From CAYHWW01 sp964360145 (GTDB lineage Bacteria; Bdellovibrionota; UBA1018; CAYHWW01), in assembly GCA_964360145.1 (NCBI GenBank), contig CAYHWW010000097.1, positions 1 through 12,645 of the forward strand: a stretch of DNA of 12,645 nucleotides, in the 5' to 3' direction. The notes under the pieces were generated by a model, which worked only from the letters and a program-made list of their open reading frames with translations, was not told the origin of the DNA and searched no databases. The position numbers and the translations under genes were made by a program. Of this stretch, positions 1 to 7,565 are shown piece by piece (the stretch's first letter is position 1; the number at the start of each line of letters is the position of its first letter).

Positions 1-395
1 TGCTGGGCGACCTCACCGACGAGCAACATCGCTTTGTGAACGGCAACCACAGCGCCGTAGGCCGCATGGACGGTGCCTCGGAACACGTGCGTTCCTTGCT
101 GAAATCCGGTGATCGAGAGCACGCTCGGGTGGTCTTTCTCAAAGACCTCATTCTCACCGTTCGATTCTTCGAATACGTCCCGATGAAAAACAACGATGAA
201 TTCCGTTTGGCAGTACGCGCCCACCTCACCAACGAAGAAACAGGTGTTTTGCGGCAGGAAGCGGAACGGCGGCAGTTCGTTGAAGAAATCCTCAACAGGC
301 TGCCGGATTGGGATAGCAACATCGGCAAAAATGAAGGTCTGCTGGACTATTACCGCCGTATGCTCTTCGATTGGTTCGACCTCGAAGACCTGTAG
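1..395 (+). CDS. Unrecognised protein, 3' end only (5'-truncated by window)
   Basis: The reading frame is open from the first complete codon (base 3) to the TAG at 393-395, giving about 130 residues. A GTG lies at 36, but the frame is open upstream of it with no ribosome site, so this is the C-terminal part of a longer protein cut by the window edge. The visible part is charged and probably mostly helical, with no transmembrane segment, signal or familiar motif. It contains the stretch VFLKDLILTVRFFEYV (helix-like), a Lys/Arg/Glu-rich middle, and a C-terminus rich in aromatic and acidic residues (YYRRMLFDWFDLEDL). I do not recognise the family and give no function. It is convergent with the neighbouring minus-strand operon; the two stop codons are separated by a single base. 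Confidence 0.6.
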   Translation, partial: LGDLTDEQHRFVNGNHSAVGRMDGASEHVRSLLKSGDREHARVVFLKDLILTVRFFEYVPMKNNDEFRLAVRAHLTNEETGVLRQEAERRQFVEEILNRLPDWDSNIGKNEGLLDYYRRMLFDWFDLEDL

Positions 396-396
396 G

Positions 397-1587
397 TCAG
401 ACCTTAAAGGTCCAGCCAGTTCGTTTTTGCATCTTCACCGTCATTTTGCGTTTCTTCAGTTCCTTGAAGAAAGGCTCCACGGGCACCGCGACCTCAGGGG
501 CTAGGACACCACGTTCTTTGATGACGCCGGCTGCGATCATCTGGGCCACGATGGAGGGGGGACAACCCGTGTCCACGTCGATACCCAGGCCCCAGGCCTC
601 AATGCCCCTGGTGTGGCAGTCGGCGGTCCAGGTCACTTTTTTGCCATTGGACGTACCCTTCACCACCGCCCGCACGATTTCGTACTGCCTCATTTTCCCC
701 ACCTGGCGAGCAGGGGGTTGGTGCATGGCCACGTAATTGACCACGTCCACGGGCTTCACCCGCACGCCGCTCACATCGATTTCATCGTGGGATGCAAAGC
801 CCAGATCCCGAAGAAACCGCACACGGTCGAGGAACGTCTCGTCAAAGGCGATTTTGAAACTCACTTCGCGCACGCCCTTATCCTTGAAGGAAAGGGGCAA
901 GGTGGCCACCTCGGAGTGGATGGTGTACATGGGGCGCCTCGTTCCGACGGGCGGCGGAAAACGGTGCGACGTATCACCGCTCATGGGTTTCACGAATTTG
1001 AATTCCCCTTTCGTGAACACCGCGGGCTCGTAGGAGAATTCCTCGAGAATGGTTTTCAGCGAGTAACTCACCGCCAGCGCAACTTTCGGCTCGTAGCGGG
1101 TATGGTCCACGCCCGCAACACGGGTGTGGATCTCGGTGATGGTATCCAGTTTGTCCGCGCAGGCGCGGGACAGGATATTGGTGATGCCAGGCGCGGCCCC
1201 CACGCCCAGCACCGCGGTGAGGCAGCTGAACTTGAAACGATCATGGAGCTCCATCTGCTTACGAGTCGTGTGGAAGAGGCCGCCGATATCGCAGTAATGG
1301 GCGCCCACGAGCAAAGCGGCCTCCATGACGTGGAGATTGAGCTGATACTGCACGGCATTGATGAGCACCGTGGCCCCATCGAAGGCGCGCTTGCAGGAAT
1401 CCTTGTCTTTCACATCAACTTGAACAACGCCGATGCGTGCGCTCTTGAAGGAGTCGGCCACAGCCTGGGCTTTCTTCACATCGTAGTCCGCAATGATGAT
1501 TTCAGCGGCTTTGTCGGCGGTTTCCAACAAGTCTTTCACGGTGATGCGGCCCATGGCACCGGCACCACCCACCACTACGTATTTCAT
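397..1587 (-). CDS. Saccharopine dehydrogenase / lysine 6-dehydrogenase-like NAD(P)-dependent oxidoreductase
   Basis: A 396-aa cytosolic oxidoreductase. It opens with a Rossmann strand and glycine motif (VVVGGAGAMG, residues 4-13), and an acid near residue 34 (IIADYD) suggests NAD over NADP. The middle LGVGAAPGITNILS motif and the C-terminal segment AAGVIKERGVLAPE match my memory of lysine 6-dehydrogenases and the wider saccharopine dehydrogenase family, which act at the C6 amine or imine of lysine. Residue positions are counted from ATG 1587. That start is preferred because GGAGG lies 7 nt upstream and its ATG overlaps the stop of the aminotransferase gene (ATGA), indicating translational coupling; an in-frame GTG at 1593 lies within the ribosome-site region. 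It is the last gene of the four-gene operon. The substrate is not fixed by sequence: lysine, aminoadipate semialdehyde/piperideine carboxylate or a polyamine-derived imine are all possible. Confidence 0.8.
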   Translation of the reverse strand: MKYVVVGGAGAMGRITVKDLLETADKAAEIIIADYDVKKAQAVADSFKSARIGVVQVDVKDKDSCKRAFDGATVLINAVQYQLNLHVMEAALLVGAHYCDIGGLFHTTRKQMELHDRFKFSCLTAVLGVGAAPGITNILSRACADKLDTITEIHTRVAGVDHTRYEPKVALAVSYSLKTILEEFSYEPAVFTKGEFKFVKPMSGDTSHRFPPPVGTRRPMYTIHSEVATLPLSFKDKGVREVSFKIAFDETFLDRVRFLRDLGFASHDEIDVSGVRVKPVDVVNYVAMHQPPARQVGKMRQYEIVRAVVKGTSNGKKVTWTADCHTRGIEAWGLGIDVDTGCPPSIVAQMIAAGVIKERGVLAPEVAVPVEPFFKELKKRKMTVKMQKRTGWTFKV

Positions 1588-2915
1588 GAACACACCTCCA
1601 TCACCGCGGACTCAAAGAGTTTCAATGCTTCATCTAGTTCTTCATCGGTGATGACAAGCGGCATGAGAGTGCGCAAGTTATTGCCCTCAATGCCCGCAGT
1701 GAGCAGGAGCAGTCCCTTGGTTGCGGCGAGGGCGACGGTTTTTTCCGCCGTGTCCTTGTCGGGGTCACGGCCGTTTTTCACCATTTCAAGGGCCACCATG
1801 GCGCCCAAGCCCCGCACTTCGCCGATGGCTTTGCAGCGGCTTTGCCACCCACGGGCCCGCTCCATGACCTTGGCCCCAATGGCTTCCGCCCGGGCGGCGA
1901 GTTTTTTTGTCTCATAGATCTCAATGGTGGCAAGGGCGGCGGCAGCAGCGATGGGGTTGCCACCGAAAGTGCCACCCAAGCCCCCCACTTGCACCGCGTC
2001 CATGACATCCGCCCGGCCCACCACCGCGCTCACGGGCATGCCGCCACTCATGGACTTGGCCAGCGTCATGAGATCAGGCTCCCAGCCATAGTGCTCGGAA
2101 GCGAACATGCGTCCGGTGCGGCAGAATCCCGTTTGGATTTCATCGGCGATGAGGAGCATGCCGGTATCGCGACAGAGCTTTTGCACAAACTCCATGAACT
2201 TGCGGGGCGGCACGATGAAGCCCCCCTCGCCTAGCACGGGCTCCAGTATGACGGCGGCGGTCTCCTCAGGCGCGGCCGTGGCCTTGAAAAAGGCCTTCAG
2301 CCTGGCAATGCACTCGTCAGTGTAGGCCTCCTCACTGAGGCCTACGGGCCTGCGGAAGGCATAGGGAAAGGGCGCTTGATACACGGACGGAGCGAAGGGG
2401 CCAAAGCCCTCTTTGTAGGGCTTCACTTTGCTCGTCAGGGACAGGGCCAGGAGCGTGCGGCCATGGAAGGCATTCTCGAAGCAGACGATGCCATCGCGGC
2501 CAGTGGCTTTGCGGGCGATCTTCACGGCGTTCTCCACCGCTTCAGCACCGCTATTGAAAAGCGCTGCCTTGCGAGGGCCACGCACCGGCGTGATGGCCAC
2601 AAGTTTCTCGCAGAGAGCCACATAACTCTCGTAGCCCGCCACCTGAAAACAAGTGTGCTGCAATAGCTTTGCCTGGGCGGTGATGGCCGCCACCACCGCC
2701 GGGTCGGAGTGCCCGGCGTTGATGCAGCCGATGCCACCGGTGAAATCGATGAAGCGATTGCCATCCACATCGGTGATGGTGGAGCCAGAGGCCGAGGCGG
2801 CAAAAATGCCGGACTTGCCAGCGGCAACGCCGACGCTCACCACTTTTTTCCGACGCTCCATCAAGGCCTGGCTCTTGGGGCCGGGCACCGCGGTCACTAA
2901 TTTCACAGCACTCAT
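1584..2915 (-). CDS. gabT: Class III omega-aminotransferase, GabT/DavT-like
   Basis: A 443-aa PLP-dependent aminotransferase, close in length to E. coli GabT. Visible class III features: the PLP-phosphate motif NSGAEAVENA (121-130), HGRT (151-154), the acid-plus-glutamine motif ADEIQTGFCRTGR (257-269) whose Asp258 contacts the PLP ring nitrogen, the Schiff-base lysine Lys287 in LAKSMSGGMP, and GGTFGGNP (314-321). The expected reaction is omega-amino acid (4-aminobutyrate or 5-aminovalerate) plus 2-oxoglutarate to semialdehyde plus glutamate. ATG 2915 is chosen because it sits 2 nt after the preceding stop with a GGGTGGT ribosome site 7 nt upstream; the in-frame GTG at 2927 would overlap the previous gene. 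The two flanking aldehyde dehydrogenases could make its substrate and use its product. GabT versus 5-aminovalerate or lysine 6-aminotransferase specificity cannot be settled by eye. Confidence 0.88.
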   Translation of the reverse strand: MSAVKLVTAVPGPKSQALMERRKKVVSVGVAAGKSGIFAASASGSTITDVDGNRFIDFTGGIGCINAGHSDPAVVAAITAQAKLLQHTCFQVAGYESYVALCEKLVAITPVRGPRKAALFNSGAEAVENAVKIARKATGRDGIVCFENAFHGRTLLALSLTSKVKPYKEGFGPFAPSVYQAPFPYAFRRPVGLSEEAYTDECIARLKAFFKATAAPEETAAVILEPVLGEGGFIVPPRKFMEFVQKLCRDTGMLLIADEIQTGFCRTGRMFASEHYGWEPDLMTLAKSMSGGMPVSAVVGRADVMDAVQVGGLGGTFGGNPIAAAAALATIEIYETKKLAARAEAIGAKVMERARGWQSRCKAIGEVRGLGAMVALEMVKNGRDPDKDTAEKTVALAATKGLLLLTAGIEGNNLRTLMPLVITDEELDEALKLFESAVMEVCS

Positions 2916-2917
2916 GG

Positions 2918-4405
2918 TCAATACCACCCGATGGTTGATTCGTTGAGGTTGAGATGGACGAGCTTACTTTCGAGGAAATTCTCCACGCCGTAACGGCCCA
3001 GCTCACGCCCCGTGCCTGACTGCTTATATCCGCCCCACGGAGCTTCGACATAGCAAGGCTGGGAGTGATTGATCCACAGAATGCCAGCACGTACGCCGCG
3101 CGCCACACGGAAGGCGCGGAATACGTCCCGGGTCCACACCGAGCCCGCCAGCCCAAAGGGCGTATCGTTGGCGAGGGAGAGCGCTTCTTCTTCATCAGTA
3201 AAGGGAATCACTGACGCCACCGGCCCAAAGATTTCTTCTTGGGCAATGGTCATGGAGTTCTTCACGTCGGCGAAGATGGCGGGCTCCAGGAAGTAGCCTT
3301 TTTCCAGATCCCCACCGGGGCGAGTGCCGCCATGCACGAGGCGCGCCCCTTCCTCTTTGCCCTTTTGCACGAAGCCCATGACGCGGGTGTGATGCTCAGC
3401 GGTGACCAGGGGCCCCAGCTTTGTGGCGCGATCCATGCCCGGGCCCATTTTGATGGTCTTCGTTTTCTTCACCATGGCTTCAATGAATTTTTCATAGATG
3501 GGCTTTTGCACGAGGATGCGAGAACCGGCGGAGCACACTTCCCCCTGGTTGATGAAGCACCCGAAGAGGGCCCCCTCCACGGCGGGTTCGAAATCCGCGT
3601 CGGCGAAAAAGATGTTAGGGGACTTGCCACCCAGCTCCAGGGTGACCTTCTTCAAATTGCTGGCGGCAGCCGCCTTCATGATGAGGCGACCCACTTCCGT
3701 GGAACCCGTGAAGGCGATCTTGTCTACCTTATGACTCTCAGCCAATGCGGCGCCTGCTTCCTCGCCGCCTCCGGTGATGATGTTCACAACACCTTTGGGG
3801 AGCTCCTCGATGGTGTGCAACAATTCGGCAAGCCGCAACACGGATAGCGGCGTCTGCTCCGCGGGTTTCAGCACCATGGTGCAACCCGCGGCCAAGGCCG
3901 GGGCCAGCTTCCAAGCCGCCATCATCAACGGATAATTCCAGGGGATGATGAGGCCGCAGACGCCGATGGGCTCTTTCAAGGTGAAGGAGAGGGCATTGTC
4001 CGGCACCGGGTTCACATCGCCGAAGATTTTAGTCGCCCAGCCCGCGAAGTATTCAAAGGTCGTGGCGGCATCCACGATGTCCATTTCGGACTCGACGATG
4101 GGCTTGCCCATATTGAGGGTTTCCAACTCGGCGAGTTCCGCGGCGTTTTCACGGATGAGCTGCGCGATGCGGTAGAGCACCCGGGCCCGAAGCTGCCCCG
4201 TGGATTGGCGCCAGGGCCCCTTGTCGAAAGCTTCGCGTGCGGCGGCAATGGCGCGGTCCGCATCGCTGCGGGTGGCCTCAGGCACTTCGCACAAGGTACT
4301 GCCATCCGCGGGGTTCACCACCGCACGTGTGCGCCCCCCCGTCGCGGCAGTAAACTCACCGCCATAATACATCTTCCAGTTCTTATTGAGATTTGACTTG
4401 GACAT
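2918..4405 (-). CDS. NAD(P)-dependent aldehyde dehydrogenase, betaine-/aminoaldehyde dehydrogenase type
   Basis: A 495-aa member of the aldehyde dehydrogenase superfamily at full normal length. The catalytic set is complete: Asn157 in IPWNYP, Lys180 in VLKPAEQTP, FTGSTEVG (232-239), Glu257 in LELGGKSPN, and Cys291 in NQGEVCSAGSR. KGPW near residue 62, the segment WINHSQPCYVEAPWGGYKQS and the terminal GWY resemble betaine aldehyde and aminoaldehyde dehydrogenases (ALDH9/ALDH10-like), which oxidise 4-aminobutanal, 3-aminopropanal and trimethylated analogues. In this operon a role oxidising the aminoaldehyde from the amine oxidase to an omega-amino acid is reasonable; this is inferred. ATG 4405 has an AAAGGA ribosome site. 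The gene follows the other aldehyde dehydrogenase after 21 nt and is followed by the aminotransferase after 2 nt. The exact substrate is not determined. Confidence 0.9.
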   Translation of the reverse strand: MSKSNLNKNWKMYYGGEFTAATGGRTRAVVNPADGSTLCEVPEATRSDADRAIAAAREAFDKGPWRQSTGQLRARVLYRIAQLIRENAAELAELETLNMGKPIVESEMDIVDAATTFEYFAGWATKIFGDVNPVPDNALSFTLKEPIGVCGLIIPWNYPLMMAAWKLAPALAAGCTMVLKPAEQTPLSVLRLAELLHTIEELPKGVVNIITGGGEEAGAALAESHKVDKIAFTGSTEVGRLIMKAAAASNLKKVTLELGGKSPNIFFADADFEPAVEGALFGCFINQGEVCSAGSRILVQKPIYEKFIEAMVKKTKTIKMGPGMDRATKLGPLVTAEHHTRVMGFVQKGKEEGARLVHGGTRPGGDLEKGYFLEPAIFADVKNSMTIAQEEIFGPVASVIPFTDEEEALSLANDTPFGLAGSVWTRDVFRAFRVARGVRAGILWINHSQPCYVEAPWGGYKQSGTGRELGRYGVENFLESKLVHLNLNESTIGWY

Positions 4406-4426
4406 CGTTGATTCCTTTAATGGATT

Positions 4427-5908
4427 CTAATGCTGAGGCAGGGGACGATCTTTGTAGGGGAACCAGTACGCCTTCACATCCTGCACGTATTCCATATGCA
4501 CGTGCTTGGGCTCCCGGAAGGCATCCAGGCCCTCGGCGCCCAACTCGCGCCCCATGCCGCTCCAGCGCATGCCGCCAAAGGGGCCCGCGTCATTGTCGGT
4601 GAGGGGGTCGTTGATCCAGAAGGTGCCAGCCTTGATATTTTCCATGGCCCGCATGCTCCACTCGAGGCTTGCGGTGTAGACCACGCAGCCGAGGCCGTAC
4701 TTGCTGTCGTTGGCCTTCTCGATGGCCTCCGCATTGTCCTTCACCCGAATGATGGAAATCACGGGGCCGAAGATCTCTTCCGTGGTGGCGATGCCGCCGT
4801 GACGCACTCCGGTGAACACCGTAGGCTCAAAGAAATAGCCCCTCAACCCCTGGGGCTGGATGGGCTTTCCGCCATAGACGAGCTTTGCGCCCTCGGCTTT
4901 GAGGCGCTCCACCTGCTTTGTGACTTTCTCCCGGGCGCCCTCGGAAATGAGGGGGCCGATGTCGGTATCTGCCTCCATGGGATCGCCCAGGCGCAGCGTC
5001 TTCACATGATCGAGAAGTCGACGCTCGAATTCATCCGCGACGGATGCGACGACGTAGAAGCGCTTGCTCGATGTGCAAACCTGACCGGCATTCAAGAGCC
5101 GCGCCCAGGCGGCTCCGCGGGCAGCCACGTTGAGATCGGCATCGTCGAAGACGATGAGGGGGTCGATGCCTCCCATTTCCAAGTTCACTTTTTTCAAGGA
5201 CTCGCCGCAGCTGCGGGCGATGTGGCGACCGACTTCTGTCGAGCCGGTGAAGGCCACCATGTCCACGTCTTCATGGCGAATGAGGGCCTCGCCGGTGGTG
5301 GCCCCGCCGCCGGTGATGATGTTCACCACTCCGGGGGGCAGGTGGTCGAAGCACTCACCGAAGAGCAGCGTGGAGAGTGGATTCTGATGGGGGGGCTTGC
5401 ATACCAACGTGTTCCCCGCCGCCAACGCGGGCGCCATTTTCCATGAGAGGAGGAGCAACGGGAAATTGAAGGGCACGATGCAGGCCACCACGCCATACGG
5501 CTCTTTCACGGTGAAGTTCACTTGATTGGGGGCGACGGGTGGCAAAGACACGCCACGCTCGGCGCGGCCCACCTCCGCGTAATATTCAAAAGCGGCCGCT
5601 ACCCAATCGATTTCATCGATGGCCTCGATGAGGGGTTTGCCGGTCTCTTGGGCCATCAACGTGGAAAGGGCCTTGGTGCGCTCACGCATTTTGCGAGCAG
5701 CCTCACGGAGCAGGACGCCTTTTTCGACGCCGGGTTTTTTCCACCACGCACGCTGAGCGCCCCGGGCCGCGGCCACCGCCGCATCCACATCAGCCCCCGC
5801 GCAATCCGCGACTTTGCCAAGCACCGCCGCGGTGGCGGGATTTCGGATCTCCATCATCGTGGTGGATTGTGGCTTCACCCACTCCCCGCCAATGAGAATT
5901 CGCTTCAT
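4427..5908 (-). CDS. NAD(P)-dependent aldehyde dehydrogenase, second copy, probable semialdehyde dehydrogenase
   Basis: A 493-aa aldehyde dehydrogenase and first gene of the minus-strand operon. Catalytic residues are present: Asn148 in VPFNFP, Lys171 in VCKPPHQNP, FTGSTEVG (220-227), Glu244 in LEMGGIDP, and Cys278 in NAGQVCTSSKR. It differs from the neighbouring dehydrogenase throughout. In particular the usual GGKSP after the catalytic Glu is GGIDP, a GGxDP variant also seen in some succinate-semialdehyde and lactaldehyde-type dehydrogenases. It is therefore an old paralogue, not a recent duplicate. With an aminoaldehyde-type enzyme beside it, the economical guess is that this one oxidises the semialdehyde released by the aminotransferase (succinate or glutarate semialdehyde); this is context-based. 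ATG 5908 has a strong AAGGAG ribosome site 6 nt upstream. Confidence 0.9.
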   Translation of the reverse strand: MKRILIGGEWVKPQSTTMMEIRNPATAAVLGKVADCAGADVDAAVAAARGAQRAWWKKPGVEKGVLLREAARKMRERTKALSTLMAQETGKPLIEAIDEIDWVAAAFEYYAEVGRAERGVSLPPVAPNQVNFTVKEPYGVVACIVPFNFPLLLLSWKMAPALAAGNTLVCKPPHQNPLSTLLFGECFDHLPPGVVNIITGGGATTGEALIRHEDVDMVAFTGSTEVGRHIARSCGESLKKVNLEMGGIDPLIVFDDADLNVAARGAAWARLLNAGQVCTSSKRFYVVASVADEFERRLLDHVKTLRLGDPMEADTDIGPLISEGAREKVTKQVERLKAEGAKLVYGGKPIQPQGLRGYFFEPTVFTGVRHGGIATTEEIFGPVISIIRVKDNAEAIEKANDSKYGLGCVVYTASLEWSMRAMENIKAGTFWINDPLTDNDAGPFGGMRWSGMGRELGAEGLDAFREPKHVHMEYVQDVKAYWFPYKDRPLPQH

Positions 5909-5976
5909 AATCCTCTCCTTGTCTTTCTTTGGCGAAACGTGTCAAAGAGTGCGAGTCATCGTCAAGGGGGTTCCAC
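5909..5976. promoter_or_regulatory. Divergent promoter region between catabolic operon and amine oxidase
   Basis: This 68-bp gap separates two divergent operons and must hold the start signals of both, unless promoters lie inside the genes. It contains both ribosome sites: AAGGAG for the minus-strand gene and AAGGGGG for the plus-strand gene. On the minus strand there are two TTGAC boxes 19 nt apart (TTGACG and TTGACA), either of which could be a -35 element, but neither has a convincing -10 at 17 nt. They could instead be operator half-sites. I call the region by layout and cannot place the start sites. Confidence 0.5.
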
Positions 5977-7539
5977 ATGTTTGACGCAGCTCGCCACAGG
6001 CGGATGCCGCTGGCTTTGCTCGCCGCGTTGGCCGCGGCCATCACCGTGGCCACGCTACTCACCAGCTGCTCGCACCAGCGAGCTTTGGTGCAAGCCCCTG
6101 GAGAGCCCCAGGAAAAGCTAACCACCATGGTCACTAACGACGCTGATGTCATCATCATCGGCGCCGGACTCTCGGGGCTTGCCACCGCCTTGGAGCTGAA
6201 GAAAGCAGGGCTTCGCCCCCTCGTTCTCGAGCTCGCCCCGCGGGTGGGGGGCCGGGTGCGCACTCTGCGCTACCGCTGGAATGAAGAAGACCTCGCCGTG
6301 GACTCCGGAATGGAAGAGTATTGGGAATCGAACCCCGCCGTGGAATATCTCATGGCACTCAAACTCCCCCACCGTTCCGACGTCGCCATGTCCAGCATGC
6401 GCCTCGCGGGCAAGCTCTTCACCCTGGGCTCCACGGACCTCGATGTGGAGACCTATATGAAGCGCCTCTTCACCGCCGGCGAACGCGGGGCCTTGGAGCG
6501 CTTTAAGAAGCAGGTGGCTCCCACCGTCCAGCGGCTTGTGGCCTACCAACGCAAGAACGATGGGGATGCCATGCTCCCCGCCGCGCTGCTGGGCTTGAAA
6601 GACATATCCTTCAAAGATTACGTGATGAAAGAAGCAAAGCTCCCCGCCAAGGTGGCGGACTGGGTGCGCGTGTCCATCGAATGCGAGATCGGCACGGAGT
6701 GGCACAAGATCTCGGCCCTGGATGGGTTGGCCGAGTTCCATATTTTTCTTGGAAATGAAGGCAAAGGAGAGCTCTCTTACCGCGTGACCGGCGGCAACGA
6801 CGCCTTTGCTTTGGGCCTGGCAGCGGAGGTGGGGTGGCAACACATCCTTACCAATCAGCGCGTGACCGTCGTGCGGCGGCGCGGCAACCGATCGCTGGTG
6901 CAGGTCATGGACGCCACCACCAACCGTCAGATGATATATGAAGCCAAACACGTGGTGACCACGGTGCCCCCGTACCGCCTCGTCATGGAGGTGCAGTTCG
7001 ACCCGCCGCTGTCCAACTCAAAGCTTGCCGCCATCAAGAGCCAGACCTACGGCTCTTACTTCAAGGCCCACGTGTTCGTGCCCAAGACGGCGGAACGCTT
7101 TTGGACGGATCAAGGGGGCGAGAGTGCGCTGCCCATCTTGAGCGATTCAGAGCTGGGCGTCATTTACGACGGCAACCCCGACCATCAAGGGAAGACAAAG
7201 ATTCTCTCGCTCCTCGTCCACGGTGCCCAGGCGGAGTCCTTCAACTTCATGCCCCTGGACCTTGTGCGCGATTTAGTGAAAAATAGTCTGGACCGTCTCT
7301 GGCCAGGCATCAAAGGGGAGATCCTCAACATGGAGTTCTACCGCTACCACCCCCGCGCCATTGCCTCCTGGCCCGTGGGGCGCTCACGCTTCGATGAGCT
7401 GTCTCAAGCCGTGCGCAGGCCTGAGAACGGCCTCTATTTCGCCGGCGACTTCACGGAGAGCTCCCACTCCGACGGGGCCTTTCTGTCCGCCCGCCGCGTG
7501 GTACGCCAGATCCTGAAAGCAGAAGGGGCAGCCCCGTGA
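5977..7539 (+). CDS. FAD-dependent amine oxidase, predicted membrane-anchored lipoprotein
   Basis: A 520-aa flavin amine oxidase (monoamine/polyamine oxidase superfamily). The FAD dinucleotide-binding motif DVIIIGAGLSG is at 57-67, followed by the ribose-binding acid Glu85 and the GG-doublet motif RVGGRVRT (89-96). The C-terminal FAD motif is NGLYFAGDFTESSHSDGAF. ATG 5977 is chosen over the upstream TTG at 5929 because AGGGGG lies 6-7 nt before it. The N-terminus reads as a lipoprotein signal: basic ARHRR, a hydrophobic stretch, and lipobox LTSC with Cys31 as the lipidated residue. The Arg-Arg pair (8-9) is a weak twin-arginine cue, which would suit export of a folded FAD enzyme. The family oxidises amines to aldehydes with release of ammonia and, usually, hydrogen peroxide; here probably a di- or polyamine. 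An internal ATG at 6127 would give a cytosolic form. It overlaps the transporter gene by GTGA. Confidence 0.87.
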   Translation: MFDAARHRRMPLALLAALAAAITVATLLTSCSHQRALVQAPGEPQEKLTTMVTNDADVIIIGAGLSGLATALELKKAGLRPLVLELAPRVGGRVRTLRYRWNEEDLAVDSGMEEYWESNPAVEYLMALKLPHRSDVAMSSMRLAGKLFTLGSTDLDVETYMKRLFTAGERGALERFKKQVAPTVQRLVAYQRKNDGDAMLPAALLGLKDISFKDYVMKEAKLPAKVADWVRVSIECEIGTEWHKISALDGLAEFHIFLGNEGKGELSYRVTGGNDAFALGLAAEVGWQHILTNQRVTVVRRRGNRSLVQVMDATTNRQMIYEAKHVVTTVPPYRLVMEVQFDPPLSNSKLAAIKSQTYGSYFKAHVFVPKTAERFWTDQGGESALPILSDSELGVIYDGNPDHQGKTKILSLLVHGAQAESFNFMPLDLVRDLVKNSLDRLWPGIKGEILNMEFYRYHPRAIASWPVGRSRFDELSQAVRRPENGLYFAGDFTESSHSDGAFLSARRVVRQILKAEGAAP

Positions 7540-7565
7540 GCGGTGCACCGATGAGCGGCGTGCCG
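7536..7565 (+). repeat. Tandem 15-bp imperfect repeat carrying alternative start codons
   Basis: Two adjacent 15-bp units, GTGAGCGGTGCACCG and ATGAGCGGCGTGCCG, encode MSGAP and MSGVP at the transporter N-terminus. A third ATG (7566) begins a partly similar ATGATCGGC. Each unit supplies an in-frame start codon. The ribosome site upstream favours the first. Confidence 0.6.

Noticed and set aside
613..1917. Long plus-strand open frame (434 codons) antisense to the dehydrogenase and aminotransferase genes
   Set aside because: His/Gly/Ala-rich shadow of two well-supported minus-strand genes in GC-rich DNA; no ribosome site and no domain.
4430..5446. Long plus-strand open frame (338 codons) antisense to the first aldehyde dehydrogenase
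   Set aside because: The opposite strand encodes a complete aldehyde dehydrogenase with all catalytic residues; this is its mirror frame.
5929..5976. TTG start for the amine oxidase
   Set aside because: It has no ribosome site and overlaps the divergent control region; ATG 5977 has a good one and gives a clean lipoprotein signal.
6118..6951. Minus-strand open frame (277 codons) inside the amine oxidase gene
   Set aside because: Low-complexity His/Gly/Glu-rich shadow of the amine oxidase.
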